Shown here piece by piece: positions 24,459 through 33,406 of a stretch of DNA of 46,811 nt. The notes beneath the pieces were generated by a model. It was given only the letters and a program-made list of their open reading frames with translations, was not told where the DNA came from and made no database searches. This stretch comes from Sulfurimonas sp. C5. Lineage in GTDB: Bacteria; Campylobacterota; Campylobacteria; Campylobacterales; Sulfurimonadaceae. A program made the position numbers and the translations under genes. The stretch covers positions 12,675-59,485 of the forward strand of contig NZ_JARXNQ010000006.1 of NCBI RefSeq assembly GCF_029872055.1, written 5' to 3'. The stretch's first letter is position 1, and every line of letters starts with the position of its first letter.

Positions 24459-26360
24459 ATGCGTGCTAAAAAGTTGTTTTTCAATCCTAAAATCATCATA
24501 CCTCTTACTTTTTTAGTACTGGTAAATATCACAGTGGGGATAACCGCTTACATTTACGCAGACAAAAATGAGCAGCTCTCTTACACTCTAGCGTTTAAAC
24601 ACCTCGAAGCCATTAACAACATTAAAGAGCACAAACTCAAACTCTTTTTTAATCATAGACTTAAAGATATCAATACGCTGGCATATGACCAAAGTATTTT
24701 AGAGCTATCTCAGGGCATTATAAATAAAAAAAATGATTTTTATATCTCCGTCTTTATAAATCAGTATGACTATAGTGATCTGTTGCTGCTTGATCCCTAT
24801 AATTCAAAAATAGTTTTTAGTGCTAAGAACAACTCCCTTGTCAATCAATACATAAACTCTGATACATTTAATAACTCAAACATTAATAAACTTTACAAAA
24901 ATGTTTTAGACACATATAAAACACATATCTCAGATACAGAGTTTTCAGTTTTCGATAAAAAAGACCCATACCTGCTTTTTGCAACCCCGATAAAAAAAGA
25001 CAACGAACTCTTAAAAATTTTGGTTTTGGTTATGCCTGTCAATGTTATTGATGATATCATTTTCTTTAGAACCGGTATGGAAAATACTGCCGAAAGCTAC
25101 ATGGTGGGTTCTGATCATCTTTTAAGAAGCAATTCCTATCTCAAAAAAACATTTAACTTGAAAAACTCTTTTGCAGAACCGCAAAAATATAAAATAGAAA
25201 CCAAAGCCGTCAAAGAAGCTTTAGCGGGTAAAAGTTCACATGAGATTATTAAAGATTACAGAAATGTTGATGTACTCTCTGTATACAAACCTTTTATCTT
25301 TGACACTATTCATTGGGCACTTATATCTGAAATTGACGAAAGTGAACTCATACAACACTACACAAATATTCGCTACGACATTATGTTTTGGAGTATTCTG
25401 ATATCTTTATTCATCACTATCGTTGGTTACCTGATAATAATGAAAATATTAAAAGTAAGTGTACTTACCCCTTTACAAAAAAGTTATAAACGGGCAAAAG
25501 GGTTTGAGGAAATTATTCACAACTCGCTTAACGAGATCTATATTTTTGATCCCCAAACACTTAAATTTACTTATATAAACAGCAGTGCAATAGAAAACTG
25601 CGGCTACAGCTATGAAGAGTTTTTAAATATGACCCCTCTGGATATTAAACCTAGATTTGATGCAGACCTTTTTGCACAAGTGATCAAACCGCTGCGCAAA
25701 AAGGAACTTGGTCAAATCTATTTTGAGACAAAACATAGAAGAAAAGACGGTTCACTTTATGATGTTGAAATTCAGTTGCAATTGATGCATATAGACAATC
25801 AAGACAGATTTGTCGCCTTTATTCAAGATATTACCAAGCGCAATAAAGCTATTCAGGAAAAAGAGAAGTTTTACAATATTGCAACACATGACTATTTAAC
25901 CAAAATTTACAACAGACAAATGTTTGATGACATCTATAAACGTGAATTCAACACTTTTGTTCGCTACAAAACACCACTGAGTTTAATTTTGTTTGATATA
26001 GACGACTTTAAGAAGATTAATGACGAATACGGACACGATGTCGGCGACAAAGTTTTGAGGAAACTTGTAAAGATTGTAGAGAAAAATGTAAGGGAGTCTG
26101 ACATTTTTGCACGATGGGGTGGTGAAGAATTTGTTATTTTGATGAAAGAGACAACTTTAGATGTTGCATATAAAAAAGCACAGCATATTTGTAAAGAGGT
26201 TGGCAAACATACATTTGAAGGTGTCGGACATGTTACTTGCAGCTTCGGTGTAGCAGCACCTAGCGATGAAAAACACCCTATGAGTATTTTTAAAGATGCA
26301 GATAAAGCTTTATACAAAGCAAAAGAAAATGGGAAAAACAGAGTAGAAAAAAGCTCTTAA
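24459..26360 (+). CDS. Membrane diguanylate cyclase with sensor, PAS and GGDEF domains
   Basis: Synthesises cyclic di-GMP. A membrane helix (about residues 12-34) and a second (about 308-331) flank a periplasmic Cache-like sensor region that ends with KPFIFDTIHWALISEID. A PAS domain (about 347-455) and a GGDEF domain (about 470-630) follow. The active-site loop is GGEEF (in FARWGGEEF), and RESD five residues before it is an intact inhibitory I-site, so feedback by product is expected. It sits between nif genes but has its own sigma70-type promoter. It may be an unrelated insertion. Confidence 0.9.
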   Translation: MRAKKLFFNPKIIIPLTFLVLVNITVGITAYIYADKNEQLSYTLAFKHLEAINNIKEHKLKLFFNHRLKDINTLAYDQSILELSQGIINKKNDFYISVFINQYDYSDLLLLDPYNSKIVFSAKNNSLVNQYINSDTFNNSNINKLYKNVLDTYKTHISDTEFSVFDKKDPYLLFATPIKKDNELLKILVLVMPVNVIDDIIFFRTGMENTAESYMVGSDHLLRSNSYLKKTFNLKNSFAEPQKYKIETKAVKEALAGKSSHEIIKDYRNVDVLSVYKPFIFDTIHWALISEIDESELIQHYTNIRYDIMFWSILISLFITIVGYLIIMKILKVSVLTPLQKSYKRAKGFEEIIHNSLNEIYIFDPQTLKFTYINSSAIENCGYSYEEFLNMTPLDIKPRFDADLFAQVIKPLRKKELGQIYFETKHRRKDGSLYDVEIQLQLMHIDNQDRFVAFIQDITKRNKAIQEKEKFYNIATHDYLTKIYNRQMFDDIYKREFNTFVRYKTPLSLILFDIDDFKKINDEYGHDVGDKVLRKLVKIVEKNVRESDIFARWGGEEFVILMKETTLDVAYKKAQHICKEVGKHTFEGVGHVTCSFGVAAPSDEKHPMSIFKDADKALYKAKENGKNRVEKSS

Positions 26361-26361
26361 G

Positions 26362-26375
26362 GAACAGTTTGTGAA
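26362..26375 (+). promoter_or_regulatory. Sigma54-like promoter of nifB
   Basis: GGAACAGTTTGTGAAAC, GG-N10-GA, starting 2 bases after the cyclase stop codon and 51 bases before the nifB ATG. Confidence 0.65.
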
Positions 26376-26412
26376 ACTCTAAGCCTAAGAAATAAACGGC
26401 AAAGGAGATTTC

Positions 26413-27870
26413 ATGAGTTGTTCAACTGGAGGATGCGGTACGTCACCTGATATGGGGTTTGATCCTAATAATCCTGAGGCTATGGCTATCCAAGAAAAGA
26501 TCAATAATCATCCGTGTTATAGTGAGGGAGCTCACCAACATTATGCAAGGATTCACGTTGCAGTTGCACCTGCGTGTAACATTCAATGTAACTACTGTAA
26601 TAGAAAATATGACTGCTCGAACGAGTCACGTCCGGGAGTTACGAGTTCAAAACTAACACCTGAAGAAGCTGTAAAAAAAGTACTTTACGTTGGTGGAGAT
26701 ATCCAACAGCTTTCAGTAGTTGGTGTTGCAGGTCCTGGTGATGCATTAGCAAATCCTAAAAAAACATTTGATACTTTTAGAATGCTTCAAGAAAAAGCAC
26801 CTGACTTAAAATTATGTTTATCAACTAATGGTCTTCGTTTACCTGACTATATTGACGAAATTGAAAAATACAATGTAGACCACGTAACGGTTACTATCAA
26901 TACTGTTGATCCAACTGGTGAAATTGGTTCTCAAATCTATCCTTGGGTACACTGGGATCATAAAAAGATCTGGGGTGCTGAAGGGGCTAAGCTTCTTTTA
27001 GAAAAACAACTTGAAGGTATCCGTCTTTTAACTGAACGCGGTATTTTGGTAAAAGCGAACTCTGTTTTAATTCCTGGAGTTAATGACAAAGATCTTCCAA
27101 ATGTTGCTAAAAAACTTAAAGAGATGAATGTATTTTTACATAACATTATGCCTTTACTTTCTTCTCCTGAATTCGGTACAAAATTCGGACTTGACGGAGT
27201 ACCTAGTGCTACGGATCAAGAGACTATGGCTGCACAAGAAGCGTGTGGTATGGATATGAAACTAATGAGTCACTGTCGTCAATGTCGTGCTGACGCAGTA
27301 GGACTTATCGGTGAAGACAGAGGTGAAGAGTTTACAAAAGAAAGCTTTGTAAATATGACATTCACAGCTCTTGAAGAGAAGTACAACATCGACGCTCGTA
27401 ATAAAAAACACGAGATGATTGAGAGCTGGAGAAGCCATCTTGAAGAAGCAAACAAACGTATTAAAATTGAACAAGCTGCTAAAGATCAGTTAAGTTCAAC
27501 TGGTGAGACTAAACTTGTAGCAATTACAACTGCCGGTGAAGGTATGATTAACCAACACTTCGGTTCAGCTCAAGAGTTCTTAATTTACGAAGCTGGTGAC
27601 AAAGCGATCAAATTTGTAATGCACAGAAAAATAGAGAGTTCATACTCTGGTGCCGAAGTTGCTGAAGATTACAATCCAATCGATGAGATCAAAACAACAC
27701 TGAAAGATGTAGATATTTTACTTACTGCAAAAATCGGTGAGTGTCCAATGAGTGACTTAAATGAGATCGGGCTTATTTGTGATGACAGTTATGCAAATGA
27801 ACCAATTGAGATCTCAGTACACGAAGCTGCTAAAAAATACTTCTTCGATACTGCAAAAGAGTTAGGCTAA
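26413..27870 (+). CDS. nifB: Nitrogenase cofactor biosynthesis protein NifB
   Basis: Radical SAM enzyme that makes NifB-co, the [8Fe-9S-C] precursor of FeMo-co. The SAM cluster motif CxxxCxxC is at Cys55, 59 and 62 (ACNIQCNYCNRKYDC). N-terminal Cys3 and Cys8 and later Cys residues (ACGMD, HCRQCRAD) likely bind the K clusters. The C-terminal ~130 residues (KLVAITTAGEGMINQHFGSA...) are a fused NifX-like domain. Length 485 aa is typical of the fused form. AAAGGAG precedes the ATG. A terminator-like hairpin has the stop codon in its loop. Confidence 0.97.
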   Translation: MSCSTGGCGTSPDMGFDPNNPEAMAIQEKINNHPCYSEGAHQHYARIHVAVAPACNIQCNYCNRKYDCSNESRPGVTSSKLTPEEAVKKVLYVGGDIQQLSVVGVAGPGDALANPKKTFDTFRMLQEKAPDLKLCLSTNGLRLPDYIDEIEKYNVDHVTVTINTVDPTGEIGSQIYPWVHWDHKKIWGAEGAKLLLEKQLEGIRLLTERGILVKANSVLIPGVNDKDLPNVAKKLKEMNVFLHNIMPLLSSPEFGTKFGLDGVPSATDQETMAAQEACGMDMKLMSHCRQCRADAVGLIGEDRGEEFTKESFVNMTFTALEEKYNIDARNKKHEMIESWRSHLEEANKRIKIEQAAKDQLSSTGETKLVAITTAGEGMINQHFGSAQEFLIYEAGDKAIKFVMHRKIESSYSGAEVAEDYNPIDEIKTTLKDVDILLTAKIGECPMSDLNEIGLICDDSYANEPIEISVHEAAKKYFFDTAKELG

Positions 27871-27884
27871 GCCCTACTCTTTTT
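27857..27884 (+). terminator. Terminator hairpin with the nifB stop codon in the loop
   Basis: AAGAGTTAGGC (27857-27867), loop TAA, GCCCTACTCTT (27871-27881), followed by a U-run. The stem is 11 bp with two mismatches. The TAA loop is the nifB stop codon itself. Confidence 0.65.
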
Positions 27885-27894
27885 ACCTAAAAAC

Positions 27895-28176
27895 ATGCAA
27901 AACAATCCAAAAATAGTCTTACTAAACGGTTATGGTCCAATTTCCATAAACAATGAACTTTTAGAACTTTATCCCGTTACAACTTCACACGGTGCCATAG
28001 GATTTCCCCTCAAATCGCTTAGAGCCGAAAATGTGACTATCGTAACCAACCTCATCAACTTTTGGTCACTTACGAAAAAAATGAAGCCTGAAAATATGTG
28101 TTATCTGTATGCATATGGCGGACTTGAAGATGAGGATATGGAAAAAATAAAAGCGACTTCTATAAAGTCGACATAA
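27895..28176 (+). CDS. Unknown 93-aa protein after nifB
   Basis: Small soluble protein with motifs that I do not recognise (VLLNGYGPISINNELLEL, TTSHGAIGFPLKSL). One Cys near the middle. It lies 24 bases after nifB, beyond the hairpin, and has no clear ribosome-binding site, so its level is probably low and depends on read-through. It is likely nif-associated by position only. Confidence 0.6.
   Translation: MQNNPKIVLLNGYGPISINNELLELYPVTTSHGAIGFPLKSLRAENVTIVTNLINFWSLTKKMKPENMCYLYAYGGLEDEDMEKIKATSIKST
28154..28170. terminator. Hairpin at the 3' end of the 93-aa gene
   Basis: CGACTT (28154-28159), loop CTATA, AAGTCG (28165-28170), near the stop codon of the 93-aa gene and just before the convergent oxidoreductase gene. 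Short stem; modest support. Confidence 0.4.
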
Positions 28177-28186
28177 ATTTATTTTC

Positions 28187-29386
28187 TCATTCCTCTTGTA
28201 AACTACTGCGTCTCATAAATCCTGTATTGAGGCGCAGTTTCAAGCCTATATAATAGCTTTTCGTAATCAGTTTCTTGAGAAGATATGCCAACTTCCCTTT
28301 TACTTTTATATACTGAAACAACTCTCCAACCGCATAGTATCCGCCAAGAGCCACAAACACACCGTCTACTCTAGCTCTAAAAGTTTCTATATCTTCATTA
28401 GAAAGTAGCTGATTAATCGTTTTTACAACGTACTCTGCACTTCTTTCTGCCGTTTGAGCCGTCGGAGGCAAAATAGCATCTTTAGAGTCTTTTAACTCTA
28501 CACAATCACCTACTGCAAAAATGTTCTTTGTAATTCTCAAAGTCTCATCACAGATATACTGTCCCATTCTATTTAATTCAACTTCTTGATCCATAGGAAT
28601 TGTATTTGCAATAATACCGCCTGTAAAGATCATAAACGTATAATGCAGCTGTGAGTCGTCTTGAAAATAGATCGTATCGTGATCAATACTAGAGATAAAA
28701 CTTTTTGTCATTATGTGTACGCCAAGTTCTTCTAGTCTTGTTTTTGTATTTTCAATTATGTATGGACTCATCCCCGGTAAAATAGTATCGCTTGCATCTA
28801 TAAGATAAATTTTGAGCTCTTGAGCAGAATCGCCTATACTTTTCGTATGGCGTTTGATCACATCTGCCATCTCTGCCGCGATCTCTACACCGCTTAGCCC
28901 TGCACCGCCAATTGCAAGATTCATATTTTGTTGCTGAACGCTTGGTTCAAGCAATTTTTCATAAAGCAATTTTTCAAAAGCGGTACGAAAACCGTGAGAG
29001 CGAAAAAGTTTTTTCACACCGTAACCATACTTATCAAGACCCTTAATCTGCTTAAAGAAGTTTGTTCTTGCACCCGTAGCAATAATACAGAAATCGAAAT
29101 CGTATGTTTTATTTTTTGTCGTAATTGTATTGTTTGCAGAATCTATAAAAGTCACTTCATCTTGAACAAATTTCACTTTGTTATCAAACCCAAGACACCA
29201 GTTTTGAAGATCTAGCGCAACATCATGCAGATCAAATCTTCCTGCTATATAGCCGTAAGCTTCCGTCTGTAAATAGTGGTAAGAGTTCATATCAAAAAGA
29301 GTGATGGAGAAGTCTTTGTTTTTTGCAAGGTGTTCTATAGCACGTAATCCCCCGTAACCACCACCGATAACTGCAACTTTTTTCAC
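28187..29386 (-). CDS. Type II NADH dehydrogenase-like FAD oxidoreductase
   Basis: A 399-aa two-dinucleotide-fold flavoprotein. FAD binding at KVAVIGGGYGGLRAIEHL (residues 2-19), a second GxGxxG for NAD(P)H at LAIGGAGLSGVEIA, and the late FAVGDCVELKD. It resembles NDH-2/sulfide:quinone-reductase relatives; the conserved Cys pair of Sqr is not evident, so NDH-2-like is the better call. It oxidises a reduced nucleotide and probably passes electrons to quinone. It is divergent from nifV over about 100 bases. It could support respiratory protection of nitrogenase. Confidence 0.85.
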   Translation of the reverse strand: MKKVAVIGGGYGGLRAIEHLAKNKDFSITLFDMNSYHYLQTEAYGYIAGRFDLHDVALDLQNWCLGFDNKVKFVQDEVTFIDSANNTITTKNKTYDFDFCIIATGARTNFFKQIKGLDKYGYGVKKLFRSHGFRTAFEKLLYEKLLEPSVQQQNMNLAIGGAGLSGVEIAAEMADVIKRHTKSIGDSAQELKIYLIDASDTILPGMSPYIIENTKTRLEELGVHIMTKSFISSIDHDTIYFQDDSQLHYTFMIFTGGIIANTIPMDQEVELNRMGQYICDETLRITKNIFAVGDCVELKDSKDAILPPTAQTAERSAEYVVKTINQLLSNEDIETFRARVDGVFVALGGYYAVGELFQYIKVKGKLAYLLKKLITKSYYIGLKLRLNTGFMRRSSLQEE

Positions 29387-29441
29387 TCTTTTTCCTTTGT
29401 AAAATATTCAAAATTATAGCCCAATTTTACCCTTCTGCAAA

Positions 29442-29455
29442 GGAACACTTTATGT
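29442..29455 (+). promoter_or_regulatory. Sigma54-like promoter of nifV
   Basis: GGAACACTTTATGTATA, GG-N10-GT, 47 bases before the nifV ATG. Confidence 0.7.
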
Positions 29456-29488
29456 ATATATATAGCCAACTACATTTAAGGGGTTCTC

Positions 29489-30595
29489 ATGGCAATTATT
29501 AATGATACGACGCTTAGAGACGGGGAACAAGCACCTTACGTTGCTTTTAACACTCATGAGAAACTGGAAATTGCCAAACTCCTTTACGCTTCAGGAGCTG
29601 ACGAGCTTGAAGTGGGTATCCCTGCTATGGGGACAAAAGAGCAAGAAGATATAAAAGAGATCCTAAATCTTAATCTTCCGCTTCGCATTATGACTTGGAA
29701 CAGAGCAACGCTTCACGATCTTGAAGCATCACTTGCTTGCGGAGTACAAGCAGTTGATCTCTCTGTCCCTGTATCTCAAACACTTATTGACGTTAAATTC
29801 GGCGGTGACAAAGAGAAACTTTTTAGAAATCTTGAAGATGTTGTAAGCCTGGCTAAAAAAGAGGGTTTATTTGTATGTATCGGCGGAGAAGATTCTAGCC
29901 GTGCAGATGATGAGTTCTTGGTAGAGCTTATGAGCTTCGGCGAAACACTTGGAGCTGATCGCTTCCGTTACTGTGACACGGTAGGGATTCTTACACCTCA
30001 TGCGACTTATGAGAAGATCGATTTTTTAACTACTCATACAAACACTCCTATCGAGATGCATATGCACAACGATTTCGGAATGGCTACTGCAAACTCTATA
30101 GCAGGTTTTGAAGCAGGAGCACTCAGTGCTAATACAACAGTAATAGGTTTAGGTGAGCGTGCAGGAAATGCATCTTTTGAACAGGTATTAATGAGTCTAA
30201 AACACCAGTTTAAAGAGGAGCGTTCAATCGATCCTATCGTATTGCAAAACTTGGTACAAAGTGTAGCGCTCGCTGCAAATCGTCCTATTAGTACAAACAG
30301 ACCAATTGTTGGACGTGATATCTTTTCTCACGAATCAGGGATTCATGTTAGCGGTATGATCAAATCTTTAAATGCTTATGAAGCATTTGAACCTGAGATG
30401 GTAGGTCTGCACCGTTTCTTTCCGATTGGAAAACACTCAGGCAGTGCTACAATCAACTATCATCTGCAATCTTTTGGTATTACACCTGTAAAAGAGAAAG
30501 TTCAAACTCTTTTACCGAAAGTTCGTGAGATAGTTACTCAAAGAAAATCAGTTTTAGAACCAAATGAATTAATGGAGTTATATTTATGTTCATAG
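29489..30595 (+). CDS. nifV: Homocitrate synthase NifV
   Basis: Condenses acetyl-CoA with 2-oxoglutarate to give R-homocitrate, the organic ligand of FeMo-co. The 368-aa chain has the DRE-TIM motif at the start (INDTTLRDGEQAP), the metal-binding HMHNDFGMA, and ESGIHVSGM. A leucine-type regulatory domain is absent, which separates NifV from isopropylmalate synthase. It is preceded by AAGGGG and a nif-type promoter, and overlaps the next gene by 10 bases. Confidence 0.95.
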   Translation: MAIINDTTLRDGEQAPYVAFNTHEKLEIAKLLYASGADELEVGIPAMGTKEQEDIKEILNLNLPLRIMTWNRATLHDLEASLACGVQAVDLSVPVSQTLIDVKFGGDKEKLFRNLEDVVSLAKKEGLFVCIGGEDSSRADDEFLVELMSFGETLGADRFRYCDTVGILTPHATYEKIDFLTTHTNTPIEMHMHNDFGMATANSIAGFEAGALSANTTVIGLGERAGNASFEQVLMSLKHQFKEERSIDPIVLQNLVQSVALAANRPISTNRPIVGRDIFSHESGIHVSGMIKSLNAYEAFEPEMVGLHRFFPIGKHSGSATINYHLQSFGITPVKEKVQTLLPKVREIVTQRKSVLEPNELMELYLCS

Positions 30596-31401
30596 GATGG
30601 ATACGTGCAAAAAATTTTAGTAGTGATCTTGAAATATTTAGCAACACTATAACTATCGACAAATCACTGGTACTCAAAACTTTTGAACAAAATCCTTCAT
30701 TATGTTTTGGAGCTTACAATGAGAATAAGCTGGTTGCATTTATCTCTGCTTATGAGATGCCAAACTCTATATTGATTAACAATTTTTACTATATGAACGA
30801 AATTACCGACGATACGAAAAAGCGTCTTGTAAAACTTCTACTCAACAATGCTTCACAGACAAACAAGTCTATATGTGTTATGAGTAAAAAAGATGAAAAA
30901 ACGATGTTAATGGCATTTGGTTTTAAAGAATATGCAAAGTTCAAAAAAGCAATCTATGTAGGCGGAGCTGCGGCATTTAATTTCTCAAACGCAACTGCAA
31001 AAAGCATAGCAAACGAGAACTATATTCCTACAATTACAAAACTCGATAAGAAAGCATTCGGTGAATCGAGAATGGAGTATATAAGAGATATTTTATTTAA
31101 ACAATCATCCCTTGTTCTCTCTACAGACTTTGGGTATCAGCACTCATATGCGATTGACAAAACATTGGTAAAAATATCTCCATGGATTATGGAAGATGCT
31201 GCATATATAGATGCAGAAAAGATTTTACGCGGTGTTATTTATCACAGGGGTCTTAAGAAACTTTTTGCTTTCATCCCTAGTGATGTTGCAGAGATTACAA
31301 ATTTGTACAAGACTTACAATTTTAATCTTGATGAAGAGTACTCACTACTTTACATTAATGAAAAACCCGACATCAACTTAGAGATGGTGTATGGGTTTTA
31401 G
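30586..31401 (+). CDS. GNAT-like protein, probably tandem acetyltransferase fold
   Basis: A 271-aa protein co-translated with nifV. The first half has a GNAT-like pattern (LCFGAYNENKLVAFISAYEM, FGFKEYAKFKKAIYVGG). The second half begins with ITKLDKKAFGESRMEYIRDIL and resembles the C-terminal domain of YitH-type double-GNAT proteins (LRGVIYHRGLKKLFAFIPSD). Substrate unknown. The context suggests a role in nitrogenase cofactor or nitrogen metabolism, by inference only. Its stop codon lies at the -24 element of the next promoter. Confidence 0.7.
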   Translation: MFIGWIRAKNFSSDLEIFSNTITIDKSLVLKTFEQNPSLCFGAYNENKLVAFISAYEMPNSILINNFYYMNEITDDTKKRLVKLLLNNASQTNKSICVMSKKDEKTMLMAFGFKEYAKFKKAIYVGGAAAFNFSNATAKSIANENYIPTITKLDKKAFGESRMEYIRDILFKQSSLVLSTDFGYQHSYAIDKTLVKISPWIMEDAAYIDAEKILRGVIYHRGLKKLFAFIPSDVAEITNLYKTYNFNLDEEYSLLYINEKPDINLEMVYGF

Positions 31402-31415
31402 GGAAAGTTTTTTGC
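31402..31415 (+). promoter_or_regulatory. Canonical sigma54 promoter before the structured leader
   Basis: GGAAAGTTTTTTGCATA: GG-N10-GC with a TTGCAT -12 box. It is the only one of the set that keeps the usual GC at -12. Predicted start near 31427. Confidence 0.7.
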
Positions 31416-31426
31416 ATATTTAAAAA

Positions 31427-31530
31427 CATCTAAGGTTGTGAGCTTCCCGCTGAGGGAAACTAAGCGTTAGCGTAAGATATGGAATTACTTCCATATCTGT
31501 ATAAAAAGATGAGGGATTCCCTTCATTTTA
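31427..31530 (+). ncRNA. Candidate structured leader or small RNA
   Basis: About 104 bases between the sigma54 promoter and the CCE_0567-like gene. Three hairpins can be drawn: TTCCC-GCTGA-GGGAA (31444-31458); a perfect 10-bp AGATATGGAA/TTCCATATCT with loop TTAC (31475-31498); and ATGAGGG/CCCTTCAT with one bulge (31509-31526) followed by TTTTA. The last looks like a terminator. It is either an attenuated 5' leader or a separate nif-controlled small RNA. No known RNA family is recognised. Confidence 0.5.
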
Positions 31531-31555
31531 TGAAATAAAATTAAGGAAGTATATT

Positions 31556-31762
31556 ATGGCATTAACAGAAGAACAAAAAGAACTGAAAAAAGAGTTAGCA
31601 GGTTACAAAAGAAAAGTTGTAGAACTTGCAGGTGAGATCCACGACATAGTTGAAGATACAATCTGGACAGACTATGCAAGACTCATGACACTTAGCCAAG
31701 ATGTCCAAAACGCTATGAAAGTAGTTGAAGATTTCAAAGCTGAGCATACCTTTTTACAATAA
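31556..31762 (+). CDS. CCE_0567/Rop-like nif-associated metalloprotein
   Basis: A 68-aa helical hairpin protein, matching the family found beside nif genes (EQKELKKELAGYKRKVVELAGEIHDIVEDTIWTDY split across its two helices). The His in GEIHDIVED is in the position used for metal binding in the cyanobacterial prototype. A good ribosome-binding site (AAGGAAG) precedes it. Role in nitrogenase biogenesis is not defined. Confidence 0.85.
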   Translation: MALTEEQKELKKELAGYKRKVVELAGEIHDIVEDTIWTDYARLMTLSQDVQNAMKVVEDFKAEHTFLQ

Positions 31763-31770
31763 CAAATACT

Positions 31771-32004
31771 ATGGAACCGGTACAAGATAAAATCATTTGC
31801 GAATGCGGTGATAAAACTGTTGCCCAAGCAGAGAATATTTTACGCGCTACTGATCTTCCATATAAAAAAGCGAAAAAACTTGTTACCGGATGTAATAAGA
31901 CATGTTGTAGACGTCCATTGATGGCACTTTTTAACATGATCCAATTCGGAGAAGTTGACTATGAGGAGATAGGATTTCTCATAGAACAAAAAAATGCGGT
32001 ATAG
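31771..32004 (+). CDS. Small Cys-rich protein, possible BFD-like [2Fe-2S] domain
   Basis: A 77-aa protein with a CxC near the start (IICECGDKTV) and a second Cys group (VTGCNKTCCRRPL) about 33 residues later. BFD-type [2Fe-2S] domains have CxC, a gap of about 31-36 residues and CxxC; here the second group is Cx3CC, so the match is incomplete. It lies 8 bases after the CCE_0567 gene and 8 before the LRR gene. It may be an iron-sulfur carrier or sensor for nitrogenase assembly. Confidence 0.7.
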   Translation: MEPVQDKIICECGDKTVAQAENILRATDLPYKKAKKLVTGCNKTCCRRPLMALFNMIQFGEVDYEEIGFLIEQKNAV

Positions 32005-32012
32005 GTGTTAAG

Positions 32013-33005
32013 ATGGAGACAATTTTAAACGATTTTGCAAGATGGATGAAAAGTCACGGTTTTAGCTCTAAGATACCTGCGGATTTAGAAAAACTCAAAA
32101 CTCTTACTATGCTTGATCTTTCAAAGTGTAAGATTCGCGAGCTTCCTGAGAGTATAGGTTTTTTACCAAATCTTATGGTCTTAAAACTTTCAAACAATCG
32201 TCTTGAAAAACTTCCAAACAGCATCGGAAATCTCAAACAACTAAAAAACTTACAGTGTGAAAACAATCTGCTGAGTTCTCTGCCTGAGTCTATAGGCGGA
32301 CTTGAAGAGCTGATGATTTTAAATCTTAACGGCAACAGATTGACAAAACTTCCAAAGAGTTTTTCAAAACTGACAACTATAACACGTTTAACAATGGCTG
32401 CTAACGCTTTAGAATCAATCCCTGCAGATATGAAAAATTTAAAAAAGCTGCTCTACTTCTCGCTTGATACAAACAAGCTTCAAGAACTGCCGGAGATCTT
32501 TGCACAGATGCGTTCTCTTTACTATCTCGATCTCTCTTACAATGACTTTACGCATCTGCCTAAGTCTTTAGGTGAGATTGACGAGTTGGAGACACTTTTG
32601 CTAGAGGGAAACAATATTCAAGACCTTCCATCACTTGAAGCTCATGATATGCTTATTAAACTCAATCTCAACGATAATGACCTAACAAAAATTGACTTTG
32701 ACATAAGTGCATTAGAAGATCTTCAAATCCTTACACTGGATAATAACAATTTGGAATATCTTCCTGACAATGTTTGTAAACTGAAAAAACTGAATCATCT
32801 AAGTGTCAGTGCAAATCAGTTGAAAAAACTTCCGGAATGTATTGGAGAGTTAGAAAATCTATTGGAGTTGGATATTGAAGAAAATCAGCTTCATGAGTAC
32901 CCGGCCTCATTTAATAAACTGACAAAGTTAAAAAATCTCTATATTCTAGAGAATGATCTAGAACGTCCAAATCTGCCGAACCTGGAGTTCTGCGATTTAG
33001 ACTAA
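32013..33005 (+). CDS. Leucine-rich-repeat protein
   Basis: A 330-aa protein made almost wholly of about 13 leucine-rich repeats of 22-23 residues (pattern LxxLxLxxNxLxxLPxxIGxLxx). No signal peptide or membrane helix, so cytoplasmic. No catalytic domain. It is the third gene of the CCE_0567/Cys-rich/LRR operon, behind a sigma54 promoter. Repeat proteins occur beside nif genes elsewhere; here it is likely a scaffold for protein contacts. Confidence 0.88.
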   Translation: METILNDFARWMKSHGFSSKIPADLEKLKTLTMLDLSKCKIRELPESIGFLPNLMVLKLSNNRLEKLPNSIGNLKQLKNLQCENNLLSSLPESIGGLEELMILNLNGNRLTKLPKSFSKLTTITRLTMAANALESIPADMKNLKKLLYFSLDTNKLQELPEIFAQMRSLYYLDLSYNDFTHLPKSLGEIDELETLLLEGNNIQDLPSLEAHDMLIKLNLNDNDLTKIDFDISALEDLQILTLDNNNLEYLPDNVCKLKKLNHLSVSANQLKKLPECIGELENLLELDIEENQLHEYPASFNKLTKLKNLYILENDLERPNLPNLEFCDLD

Positions 33006-33022
33006 TATTATAGTTTCTAAGC

Positions 33023-33044
33023 TGCAAACACAAAGAAGTTTGCA
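33023..33044. terminator. Hairpin between the LRR gene and the 117-aa gene
   Basis: TGCAAAC, 8-base loop, GTTTGCA between two convergent genes. No strong U-tract. Confidence 0.4.
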
Positions 33045-33052
33045 TTTGCTAA

Positions 33053-33406
33053 CTAACAGCTTACTACATCCCACACAAGGTTTTTATACGCCTTCATGAT
33101 AGGTTTTTCCATATCTTTCATCATAGTTACACGCAACTCACCGATCATATCTTTGTATATAGGATCAGCTTTGATCGGATCCTTGGCACGAGCTAAGTCT
33201 ATAATAGAGTGTACACTCAAATTAAACGGTGTATTTACTTTATCTTTAATACCGTCATATACAGACATAAAAAGATTGTAATTGTCATAATCCATTTGAC
33301 ACTCATCATCTAAAATTTTAAGTGCTAAAATCGTAGCGTAATGGATCTCTTGTTCTGTGAAATTATACGTTTTTGCCCATTCGTATGCAGTTGATTGATC
33401 GTCCAT
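33053..33406 (-). CDS. Unknown 117-aa protein, last gene of the nifA operon
   Basis: A mostly helical soluble protein with no recognised family (EWAKTYNFTEQEIHYATILALKI in its N-terminal half). Two Cys residues: one mid-chain and one at the C-terminus. Its ATG overlaps the clpX stop codon by one base (TAATG), so it is coupled to ClpX translation. It may be a ClpX adaptor, by position only. Confidence 0.65.
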   Translation of the reverse strand: MDDQSTAYEWAKTYNFTEQEIHYATILALKILDDECQMDYDNYNLFMSVYDGIKDKVNTPFNLSVHSIIDLARAKDPIKADPIYKDMIGELRVTMMKDMEKPIMKAYKNLVWDVVSC

